This document shows positions 1-6,419 of a DNA stretch of 63,117 bases, in pieces. Both the position numbers and the translations under genes were made by a program. The notes beneath the pieces are model-generated. The model made no database searches, was not told where the DNA came from, and was given only the letters and a program-made list of their open reading frames with translations. Positions within the stretch are counted from its first letter, which is position 1. Each line of letters starts with the position of its first letter. Source of the stretch: an uncultured Oscillospiraceae bacterium (GTDB taxonomy: Bacteria; Bacillota; Clostridia; Oscillospirales; Oscillospiraceae); contig CAKUDE010000010.1 of NCBI GenBank assembly GCA_934645175.1, forward strand, positions 1 through 63,117. Direction: 5' to 3'.

Positions 1-18
1 TGCTAACCGCAGTTAGCA
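1..18. other. Short perfect inverted repeat at window edge
   Basis: Seven-base arms TGCTAAC/GTTAGCA around a CGCA loop, followed by AAAAAGG. It may be the end of a feature that lies before the window. There is no T-run on the plus strand, so a plus-strand terminator is not supported. Confidence 0.4.
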
Positions 19-70
19 AAAAGGCCGCACATTTTACCGTATTTGTCAAGTGCTTTTTTTGAAAATAGTT

Positions 71-105
71 ATAAAAACTGGGCCCCGCATTTCTGCGAGA
101 CCCAG
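71..105 (-). terminator. Candidate intrinsic terminator, minus strand
   Basis: Twelve-base arms at 78-89 and 94-105 around a four-base loop. Read on the minus strand the two imperfect positions become G-U pairs and the stem is followed by TTTTTAT. On the plus strand the same positions are C-A mismatches. No coding gene lies upstream on the minus strand within 106-895, so the transcript it would end is unknown. Confidence 0.4.
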
Positions 106-176
106 CCTTTCTTAACTTAGTGACATTGAGCGTCAGCTGCGCCGCTCTTTTTCAGATGCGCGTACGGGTGAAGGAT

Positions 177-241
177 ATGGCCGCCAGCGGCGGACACCTC
201 ATCCGGCCGCTCCGCGGCCACCTTCCCCTTGAGGGGAAGCC
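177..241. repeat. Compound palindromic intergenic repeat
   Basis: A chain of small palindromes: a CCGCC/GGCGG arm pair, a GGCCGC/GCGGCC pair and TTCCCC-TTG-GGGGAA. Repeats with this 'cacctcatccgg...ccttcccctt' look are, from memory, common between genes in Oscillospiraceae-type genomes. Only one copy is in the window, so family membership is recalled, not shown. Confidence 0.55.
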
Positions 242-253
242 TTTGGGTGCGCG

Positions 254-492
254 TGTCATTGCGAGGAGGGCGCAGCCCGACGTGGCAATCTGATGTGGGG
301 ACTTGCAGTAGATTGCCACGACTTGCTGACGCAAGTCTCGCAATGACAGTCGTCGGTGCATGAGATTGCCACGGCCACTGGCGTGGCCTCGCAATGAAAA
401 TGGGGGCAAAAGATTGCCACGGGCGGCTTTGCCGCCCTCGCAATGACATACCGTTCCCGCCGCCTCGCAATGACACCTCGTTTCGCAGTGAC
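254..492. repeat. Array of GATTGCCACG...CTCGCAATGAC hairpin repeats
   Basis: Four full units at 254-290 (inverted), 310-347, 364-397 and 412-447, plus partial ends near 463-474 and 481-492. Every full unit has the arms GATTGCCACG and CTCGCAATGA(C). These enclose a perfect hairpin whose sequence differs from unit to unit: GACTTGC/GCAAGTC, GCCAC/GTGGC, GGGCGGC/GCCGCCC. Conserved outer arms with variable inner stems point to a mobile or transcribed palindromic element family, not simple duplication. Confidence 0.75.
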
Positions 493-660
493 AAAAGTGC
501 TGCGCGGCGGCAGGGAGAGCCGTGCAATGGCAGCAACAGGTACGAATTCGCTTTACATCTATGGGCTGTTTGCGCCGTTACCAATCAAAACGACACTCCA
601 AATCCACCGTTTTTTCTAGGGATTTGCTGCTTTGCTTTGGAATTTTTTCCAAAAACCAGT

Positions 661-680
661 GCCGTTTTTCGGCTTTTTTT
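661..680 (+). terminator. Short T-tailed hairpin upstream of the fhs promoter
   Basis: GCCG-TTTTT-CGGC followed by seven T. A second AT-rich hairpin (TTTGGAA/TTCCAAA) lies just before it at 637-655. Together they could insulate the fhs promoter from upstream transcription. The stem is only four base pairs, so strength is doubtful. Confidence 0.4.
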
Positions 681-721
681 CTAAATATTCCGAGACCGGG
701 GAATTATTTCCCTTTTCACGC

Positions 722-750
722 TTGACTTCATGAAACGGGCGTGTTATAAT
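722..750 (+). promoter_or_regulatory. Promoter of the C1-folate operon
   Basis: TTGACT at 722-727, a 17-base spacer and a perfect TATAAT at 745-750. Transcription from about 757 would give a leader of roughly 140 bases before the fhs start. Confidence 0.85.
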
Positions 751-756
751 GCGGCC

Positions 757-888
757 GTAACCGATAATTTTGTATCGATTACCTCCGGCAAAGCCGGAGT
801 CACCGGCGCCGGGAGTTGTGGATATTGGAAGCACGGCGTCGAGTATTACATCTTTCCGGGGGTAGTGAAAGATCCCGGAACAAGGAGG
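757..888 (+). promoter_or_regulatory. Structured leader RNA of fhs, candidate riboswitch
   Basis: Four nested or serial elements can be drawn. Stem 1 pairs 757-766 with 773-782 with one mismatch. Stem 2 is a perfect seven-pair CTCCGGC/GCCGGAG hairpin (783-799). Stem 3 pairs 805-811 with 834-840, with one G-U pair and a 22-base inner loop. Last comes an interleaved pair: 850-856 with 867-873, and 856-860 with 874-878. The last strand ends a few bases before the Shine-Dalgarno AAGGAGG (882-888). The last two helices form an H-type pseudoknot or exclude each other. I could not match it to the THF or ZTP riboswitch consensus from memory. Confidence 0.55.
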
Positions 889-895
889 CTGCTTT

Positions 896-2704
896 ATGGC
901 AATCGAATTCAAAGACGGCAAGTATGTAGACGCCAACGGCAGGGTCACGCTTGACCCCACGGTCTACAAGGACTGGCAGATCGCGGAGGAAGCGGAACGC
1001 ACGCTCCCCTCGGTCGACTATTTCCGTGAGAAGCTCGGTCTTCTGCCCGAGGAGATCATCCCCTACGGCAAGACCCCGAAGCTCGACTTCATCAAGATCA
1101 TGAACCGTCTGAAGGATAAGCCCGACGGCAAGTTCATCGAAGTCACCGCCATTACCCCCACCCCCCTCGGCGAAGGCAAATCTACCACCTCCCTCGGCCT
1201 GATCGAAGGCCTCGGCAAGCTCGGCAAGAATGTCGGCGGCTGTCTGCGTCAGCCCTCCGGCGGTCCGACCATGAACGTCAAGGGTACCGCTGCCGGCGGC
1301 GGCAATGCGCTGCTGATGCCGATGACCGAGTTCTCCCTCGGCCTGACCGGTGATATCAACGATATTATGAACGCCCACAATCTCGCCATGGTCGCGCTCA
1401 ACGCCCGTATGCAGCACGAGCGCAACTACGACGACGAGCAGCTCGCCAAGCGCGGCCTGAAGCGCCTGGACATCGACCCCAAGCGCGTCGAGATGGGCTG
1501 GGTTATGGACTTCTGCGCACAGGGCCTGCGCAACATCATCATGGGCATCGGCGGCCCGAAGGACGGCTATCTGATGGAGTCCAAGTTCGGCATCGCCGTC
1601 GGCTCCGAGCTGATGGCCATCCTCTCCGTCGCCCGCGATCTGAAGGATCTGCGCGACCGTATCGGCAAGATCGTCGTCGCCTATTCCCGCAGCGGTGAGC
1701 CCGTCACCACCGAGGATCTTGAGGTCGCCGGTGCGATGACCGCATGGATGCGCAACTGCATCAACCCCACCATGTGCTATTCCGTCGAGCATCAGCCCGT
1801 GCTGATCCACGCCGGTCCCTTTGCCAACATCGCCATCGGCCAGTCCTCCGTGATCGGCGACCGCCTGGCGCTCAAGCTGTTCGATTACCATGTTACCGAG
1901 TCCGGCTTCGCCGCCGACATCGGCTTTGAAAAGTTCTGGAACGTGAAGTCCCGCCTGTCCGGCCTGACCCCGAACGTCTCCGTGCTGGTCGCGACGATCC
2001 GCGCCCTTAAGATGCACGGCGGCGGCCCGGCCGTTGTCGCCGGCCGTCCTCTGCCCAAGGAGTACACCGAGGAGAACCTCGACCTGCTTGAGAAGGGCTG
2101 CGAGAACCTGTTCCATCATGTCGCCACCATCCGCAAGTCCGGCATCGTTCCGGTCGTCTGCATCAACCAGTTCTACACCGATACCGACGCCGAAATCGCC
2201 CTCATCCGCAAGCTCTGCGCCGAGCACGGCGTGCGCTGCGCCCTGTCGAACCACTGGCGTTACGGCGGCGAAGGCGCCATTGAGCTGGCCGAGGCCGTTG
2301 TCGATGCGTGCAACGAGAAGAACGAGATCAAGTTCCTCTATCCGCTCGAAATGCCGCTGCGTCAGCGCGTCGAGATGATCGCCAAGGAAGTCTACGGCGC
2401 CGACGGCGTCGACTGGGCGCCCCTTGCGCTCGAGAAAGCCAAGCGCTTCGAGTCCGACCCGAAGTATGCCGACTACTGCACCATGATGGTCAAGACCCAT
2501 CTGTCGCTGTCCCACGAGCCGAGCTGGAAGGGCGTGCCGAAGGGCTGGCGTCTGCCGATTCGCGACATCCTGGAATACGGCGGCGCGAAGTTCCTCTGCC
2601 CGATGGCCGGCACCATCTCCATGATGCCCGGTACCTCCTCCGATCCGGCATACCGCCGTATCGACGTGGATACCGAGACGGGCAAGGTCAGCGGTCTGTT
2701 CTGA
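896..2704 (+). CDS. fhs: Formate--tetrahydrofolate ligase
   Basis: ATP-dependent ligase joining formate to THF to give 10-formyl-THF, the entry of formate into one-carbon metabolism; it can run in reverse to make ATP. The 602-residue protein has the family P-loop TPLGEGKST near 89-97 and the glycine-rich [15 protein letters not shown] run that follows. It is longer than the usual roughly 556 residues. The otherwise near-invariant HGCNS stretch after GPFANIA reads IGQSS here (near 313-317), so it belongs to a divergent long clade. AAGGAGG lies eight bases before the ATG. First gene of an operon with fchA, folD and a DUF1576 gene, behind a structured leader. Confidence 0.96.
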   Translation: MAIEFKDGKYVDANGRVTLDPTVYKDWQIAEEAERTLPSVDYFREKLGLLPEEIIPYGKTPKLDFIKIMNRLKDKPDGKFIEVTAITPTPLGEGKSTTSLGLIEGLGKLGKNVGGCLRQPSGGPTMNVKGTAAGGGNALLMPMTEFSLGLTGDINDIMNAHNLAMVALNARMQHERNYDDEQLAKRGLKRLDIDPKRVEMGWVMDFCAQGLRNIIMGIGGPKDGYLMESKFGIAVGSELMAILSVARDLKDLRDRIGKIVVAYSRSGEPVTTEDLEVAGAMTAWMRNCINPTMCYSVEHQPVLIHAGPFANIAIGQSSVIGDRLALKLFDYHVTESGFAADIGFEKFWNVKSRLSGLTPNVSVLVATIRALKMHGGGPAVVAGRPLPKEYTEENLDLLEKGCENLFHHVATIRKSGIVPVVCINQFYTDTDAEIALIRKLCAEHGVRCALSNHWRYGGEGAIELAEAVVDACNEKNEIKFLYPLEMPLRQRVEMIAKEVYGADGVDWAPLALEKAKRFESDPKYADYCTMMVKTHLSLSHEPSWKGVPKGWRLPIRDILEYGGAKFLCPMAGTISMMPGTSSDPAYRRIDVDTETGKVSGLF

Positions 2705-2815
2705 TCCCGTGCGTCCAAGCTCCGGCAGGCCTTCCCTGCCGGGGCTTTTCCCGGATATTCCCCGGTTTAACGGGGGATGCGTACCCTGCGCTATAAAACA
2801 CAAGGAGATATTATC

Positions 2816-3436
2816 ATGGATATGACCACAAGATCCTGCCGCGAGTTCGTCGCGGTTCTGGCTTCCAACGAACCCGCTCCCGGCGGCGGCGGCGCGGCCG
2901 CGCTCGTCGGCGCTCTGGGCACCGCTCTGGGCAATATGGTCGGTTCTCTGACCGTTGGCAAGAAGAAATACGCCGATGTCGAGGCGGAAATTGTTGCGCT
3001 GATGAAGCAGTGCGATGCACTCCAGACGGAGCTGCTCGATCAGGTCCCCGCGGATGCGGAGGGCTTTATCCCCCTGTCGAAGGCCTACGGTATTCCGAAG
3101 GACGACCCGAACCGGGACGCCGTTATGGAGGAGGCCACCGTTACCGCCTGCAAAGTTCCCGTCCATATCATGGAGCTGTGCTGCAAGGCCCTTGACGCCA
3201 TCGAAGTGTTTGCCGCCAAGGGCAGCCGTTTGGCCGTTTCCGATGCCGGCTGCGGCGCGGTCATCGTAAAGTCGGCGCTTCAGGCCGCTTCACTCAACGT
3301 TTTCATCAACACTAAGACCCTGAAAAACCGTGCCGTTGCCGAGGAGATGAACGCCAGGTGCCTCGAGATGCTTGACGTTTACGGGAAAAAGGCCGATGCC
3401 GTCTTTGAATCCGTCAAGGCCGGCTTCTTCAAGTAA
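2816..3436 (+). CDS. fchA: Cyclodeaminase/cyclohydrolase family protein (methenyl-THF cyclohydrolase, FchA-like)
   Basis: 206-residue, mostly helical protein of the FTCD-C/FchA family. It most likely interconverts 10-formyl-THF and 5,10-methenyl-THF. The family fingerprint PAPGGGGAAA is near residue 21, and SDAGCGA near 140 matches the second conserved turn. The start is the ATG after AAGGAG (2802-2807); an upstream in-frame ATG at 2777 lacks such a site. The gene sits between fhs and folD, exactly where a dedicated cyclohydrolase would be needed if FolD cannot do that step. A glutamate formiminotransferase partner is not present, so the formimino-THF cyclodeaminase role is less likely. Confidence 0.88.
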   Translation: MDMTTRSCREFVAVLASNEPAPGGGGAAALVGALGTALGNMVGSLTVGKKKYADVEAEIVALMKQCDALQTELLDQVPADAEGFIPLSKAYGIPKDDPNRDAVMEEATVTACKVPVHIMELCCKALDAIEVFAAKGSRLAVSDAGCGAVIVKSALQAASLNVFINTKTLKNRAVAEEMNARCLEMLDVYGKKADAVFESVKAGFFK

Positions 3437-3460
3437 TCATCATCAGAGGAGAAAAGAAAT

Positions 3461-4339
3461 ATGGCAAAGCTGTTATTAGGTAAGGAAGTTACCGATGCGC
3501 TGAACGCAAAGCTCATCGAACGTGCCGAGGCGCTCAAGGCACGCGGCATCCACCCCACGCTGGGCATCCTGCGCATCGGCGAGGATCCCTCCGACCTGTC
3601 CTACGAAAAGGGCGCAACCAAGCGCGCCGAGCTGCTGGGTATCGCCGTTGAAAAGATCGTCCTGCCCGCCGATGCGACGAAGGAGGCCGTACTGGCGGAG
3701 ATCGACCGCCTGAATGCCGATGAGAAGATCCACGGCGTTCTGATGTTCCGTCCGCTCCCCAAGCATCTCAAGGCCGATACCGACGAAATCTGCAATCATC
3801 TCGACCCCAAAAAGGACGTTGACTGCATGACCGACCTGTCCAATGCCGGTGTATTTGAGGGTCGTGCCGACCTCGGCTTCGCGCCCTGCACCCCCGCCGC
3901 CTGCATGGAGATTCTGGATTACTACGGAATCGACTGCAAGGGCAAGAATGCCGTTGTGATCGGTCGCAGCCTCGTTGTCGGCAAGCCTGCCGCCATGATG
4001 CTCATGGGCAAAAACGCGACCGTGACCGTCTGCCATACCAAGACCGTCAATACGGCTGAGATCTGCCGCAACGCCGATATTCTCATTTCAGCCGCCGGTG
4101 TTCTGAATTCGCTGACGAAGGACTTTGTCCGCCCCGGACAGGTCGTGATCGATGTTTCCATCAACTGGGACGCCGAAAAGATCAACAGCAAGGGCGGTAA
4201 GGGCGCCATCGCGGGCGACGCCGTCTTTGAAGAGGTCGAGCCGATCGTTGAGGCGATTACGCCCGTGCCCGGCGGTGTGGGAAGCGTAACCACCTCCGTG
4301 CTGATGAAGCACGTGATCGAGGCGGCGGAGCGCGCATAA
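3461..4339 (+). CDS. folD: Methylene-THF dehydrogenase (FolD family, probably lacking cyclohydrolase activity)
   Basis: 292-residue FolD-family protein with the VVIGRSLVVGKPAAMML dinucleotide-binding segment (near 155-170) and PGGVG near the C-terminus. Normal FolD is bifunctional and uses a Tyr, Lys, Gln, Asp set for the cyclohydrolase step. Counting back from the conserved glycine of AELLGI, Tyr48 is kept but the catalytic Lys (E. coli Lys54) is Ala52. The Gln of the VQLPLP motif (E. coli Gln98) is Phe96, in LMFRPLP. Asp121 is kept, though the next residue is Cys instead of Gly. I infer an enzyme that still does the NAD(P)-linked dehydrogenase step, with FchA supplying the cyclohydrolase. 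AGAGGAG precedes the ATG. Confidence 0.9.
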   Translation: MAKLLLGKEVTDALNAKLIERAEALKARGIHPTLGILRIGEDPSDLSYEKGATKRAELLGIAVEKIVLPADATKEAVLAEIDRLNADEKIHGVLMFRPLPKHLKADTDEICNHLDPKKDVDCMTDLSNAGVFEGRADLGFAPCTPAACMEILDYYGIDCKGKNAVVIGRSLVVGKPAAMMLMGKNATVTVCHTKTVNTAEICRNADILISAAGVLNSLTKDFVRPGQVVIDVSINWDAEKINSKGGKGAIAGDAVFEEVEPIVEAITPVPGGVGSVTTSVLMKHVIEAAERA

Positions 4340-4340
4340 T

Positions 4341-5672
4341 ATGAAGAAACTGCGTGCGCTGCCCGAAAGCAGCTTCCTGAAGCTTTTCTTCTGCTTATTC
4401 ACCTTGTGTCTCTTTATTGCGGCGGCGATTATGCCCGACCGTGCGGAGATGTTCAGGGGGATGTGGCAGATGGCCATGAGCCCCTCAAAGCTTTCGACTA
4501 ACGCCTTTTCCTTCGGCTACGCTGCAGCATTTCTCAATGCCGGTCTGGTTTGCCTGCTCGCCTGCCTGTTGTTCCAGTTCCCGAAGGCGAAGGCAAACGC
4601 TGCTTCCATGCTGGCCTTCCTTCTGACCGCAGGTTTCACCTTTTGGGGCATTAACGTGGTCAATGTCTGGTTCGGCCTGATCGGGGTATTTGTTTACTGC
4701 GCCGTGAAGCGTCAGGCGCCCGGTACACAGGTCAACGCAATGCTCTTTACCACCGGTCTTGCACCGCTGTTTTCCGATCTTTTGCTGCGTTATCCGAATG
4801 CCGAAGTCGTCGGTTTCCACTGGGCCGGCCTGGCATTGGCACTGGGCGCGGGTCTGGTCGTCGGCTTTTTCCTGCCGGCCGGTTTGGGGTTCTCATCAAA
4901 GGTTCATCAGGGCTATTCGCTCTACTCCGCTGCCGTTCCCATCGGTCTGGGCGCTTTCCTGCTGCGCGGTATTTTGTATCAGGTGCTGCGCGTGGACGTT
5001 CCCGCTGCTGCCTCGTCGGAGCTGTATGCCGTTGCCTCCTGGCCTGCGGCAAACGTCTTTTGCTTCGTCGTGTTCGGACTGTGTATTGTTTTTGCCCTGC
5101 TCTTGGGCTGCAAGCCGCGCGATTACTGGCAGCTTCTCAAGGATTCCGGCTATAAGGTCGATTTTGCGGCAAAATACGGCAATGCCGCCGCACTGATGAA
5201 CGTCGGTATCTATGGCCTCGTTATTGTGGCATATTATAATGTTATCGGCGCCACATTTAACGCCATTACCCTCGGCTGTGTGTTCTGTATGCTCTCATGC
5301 TGCTGCTCCGGCAGCCACCCGCGCAACGTTTTGCCGATTCTTCTGGGCTATGTTGCGGCCTCCTTCCTGATGAAGTGGCTGTGTATCGGCGACGGTTATG
5401 CGCAGGCCATTGCAGCGCAGTCGATTATTGTCGGTGCGTGCTTTGCCAATGGCCTGAGTCCTGTTTCCGGGCGCTACGGCTGCGTGTTCGGCTTTGTGGC
5501 GGGAATGCTGCATTTCTGCCTTGTGACCAGCGTGCCCAATCTGCACGGCGGATTCTGCCTGTATAACGGCGGCTTTACGGCTGCGTTTGTGGCAATGATC
5601 TTCGTGCCGGTGCTCCAGCACTTCTTCCGCGCAAAGGACGAGAAGATTGCCGTTGAGCAGAAAACGGCATGA
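4341..5672 (+). CDS. DUF1576 domain-containing polytopic membrane protein
   Basis: 443 residues with roughly ten to eleven hydrophobic segments. The family's conserved stretches are recognisable: WGINVVNVWFGLIGVFVY, GLAPLFSDLL and HQGYSLYS. The function of DUF1576 proteins is not established. The ATG begins one base after the folD stop, so translation is coupled to the folate enzymes and a shared function is likely. Uptake or export of a C1 compound such as formate, or of a folate or amino acid feeding the pathway, would fit; this is inference from position only. The operon ends at the terminator 5685-5716. Confidence 0.85.
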   Translation: MKKLRALPESSFLKLFFCLFTLCLFIAAAIMPDRAEMFRGMWQMAMSPSKLSTNAFSFGYAAAFLNAGLVCLLACLLFQFPKAKANAASMLAFLLTAGFTFWGINVVNVWFGLIGVFVYCAVKRQAPGTQVNAMLFTTGLAPLFSDLLLRYPNAEVVGFHWAGLALALGAGLVVGFFLPAGLGFSSKVHQGYSLYSAAVPIGLGAFLLRGILYQVLRVDVPAAASSELYAVASWPAANVFCFVVFGLCIVFALLLGCKPRDYWQLLKDSGYKVDFAAKYGNAAALMNVGIYGLVIVAYYNVIGATFNAITLGCVFCMLSCCCSGSHPRNVLPILLGYVAASFLMKWLCIGDGYAQAIAAQSIIVGACFANGLSPVSGRYGCVFGFVAGMLHFCLVTSVPNLHGGFCLYNGGFTAAFVAMIFVPVLQHFFRAKDEKIAVEQKTA

Positions 5673-5684
5673 TTTTCCGCAATC

Positions 5685-5716
5685 AAAACGCCGTCCCCCA
5701 AAGGGACGGCGTTTTT
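5685..5716 (+). terminator. Terminator of the C1-folate operon
   Basis: AAAACGCCGTCCC paired with GGGACGGCGTTTT across a five-base loop, ending in TTTTT. Confidence 0.9.
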
Positions 5717-5762
5717 GAGGTTGCTGCGGCTTCCGCGTGCCGCGGCGGCAGGAACGGCCAAT

Positions 5763-5790
5763 AAAACTGCCTCCCGGAGGGAGGCAGTTT
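5763..5790 (-). terminator. Terminator after rqcP
   Basis: AAACTGCCTCCC/GGGAGGCAGTTT stem just downstream of the rqcP stop on the minus strand, followed there by TTAT. It ends the long recJ-to-rqcP gene string. Confidence 0.8.
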
Positions 5791-5795
5791 GCGTT

Positions 5796-6041
5796 TTATT
5801 CCGGCAGTTCGCGGTACATGGCGGCGGCATCGTCCTTACGCACGGCATCCGCTACGGCCAAAACCTCGACGGCCAGTGTCCGGCTGCCAAAGGCGATGCG
5901 CAGCACGTCGCCGACCTTCACGTCGTATGAGGCCTTGGCGGGCTTACCGTTTACGGTTACGCGCGCATTGTCACAGGCTTCGTTGGCGACGGTGCGGCGC
6001 TTGATGAGCCGCGAGACTTTCAGATATTTATCGAGTCGCAT
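5796..6041 (-). CDS. rqcP: RqcP-type S4 RNA-binding protein (YabO/Hsp15 family)
   Basis: 81-residue single S4 domain: MRLDKYLKVSRLIKRR is the signature start, followed by ARVTVNG and KVGDVLRI. In Bacillus the homologue (YabO) acts with RqcH on stalled 50S subunits to make C-terminal alanine tails. It lies after HU and a SpoVB-like gene, the usual clostridial order spoVB-mazG-hup-yabO, although mazG is absent here. Weak purine-rich site (GAAAGAAAA) before the ATG. Confidence 0.88.
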   Translation of the reverse strand: MRLDKYLKVSRLIKRRTVANEACDNARVTVNGKPAKASYDVKVGDVLRIAFGSRTLAVEVLAVADAVRKDDAAAMYRELPE

Positions 6042-6085
6042 TTTTCTTTCTCCTATGGACGGCCCTGCCCGAGCAGGGCCTGTAC

Positions 6086-6361
6086 TCAGCGCTCTACAGC
6101 GTCCTTGAGCCCCTTCCCGGGCTTAAAGACGGGTACTCGGACGGCGGGGATTTCGACGGCCTCGCCGGTTTTCGGGTTGCGGCCGACGCGCGGGCTGCGC
6201 TGTTTGGCTTCAAAGGTGCCGAAGCCGGTGAGCTGGACGCGCTCGCCGCCGGCTACGGCCTCCGTGATTGCGTCGCAAACTGCGCTGACGGCCTGCTCCG
6301 CATCGTGTCGGCTCAGACCGCAGCGGTTCATGACCTGCTGGGTCAGCTCGTTTTTATTCAT
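6086..6361 (-). CDS. hup: HU family DNA-binding protein
   Basis: 91-residue histone-like protein. MNKNELTQQV opens it, and GFGTFEAKQRSPRVGRNPKTGE is the HU arm with the conserved RNP(K)TGE turn; KPGKGLKDAV closes it. It bends and compacts DNA as a dimer. The start is set by length and by the family's MNK opening; a longer upstream frame has no support. It is 58 bases after the flippase gene and 44 bases before rqcP on the minus strand, so cotranscription is likely. Confidence 0.95.
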   Translation of the reverse strand: MNKNELTQQVMNRCGLSRHDAEQAVSAVCDAITEAVAGGERVQLTGFGTFEAKQRSPRVGRNPKTGEAVEIPAVRVPVFKPGKGLKDAVER

Positions 6362-6419
6362 ATGGATTCCTCGGTTTCCGGGCGGAAGCGCCCTGTGTTT
6401 CTTTAGAATTCTGCCCGTT

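Larger units (their letters stand above)
106..720. other. Gene-free repeat-bearing region
   Basis: About 600 bases without a credible gene. Open frames here are translations of intergenic repeats, with no ribosome binding site and no recognisable protein. The stretch holds two repeat families (177-241 and 254-492), AT-rich hairpins near 637-655 and a short terminator at 661-680. Nothing resembling a tRNA or other known RNA gene was seen. Confidence 0.7.

Noticed and set aside
117..584. Open frames of up to 155 codons in the repeat region
   Set aside because: They are translations of palindromic repeats, with no ribosome site and no protein-like composition.
757..888. THF or ZTP riboswitch upstream of fhs
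   Set aside because: The gene context fits, but the conserved core sequences of both classes as I remember them are not present. Kept as an unclassified structured leader.
800..3166. A 788-codon open frame antisense to fhs and fchA
   Set aside because: It mirrors the codon bias of the GC-rich genes on the other strand, matches no family, has no ribosome site, and fhs and fchA are certain.
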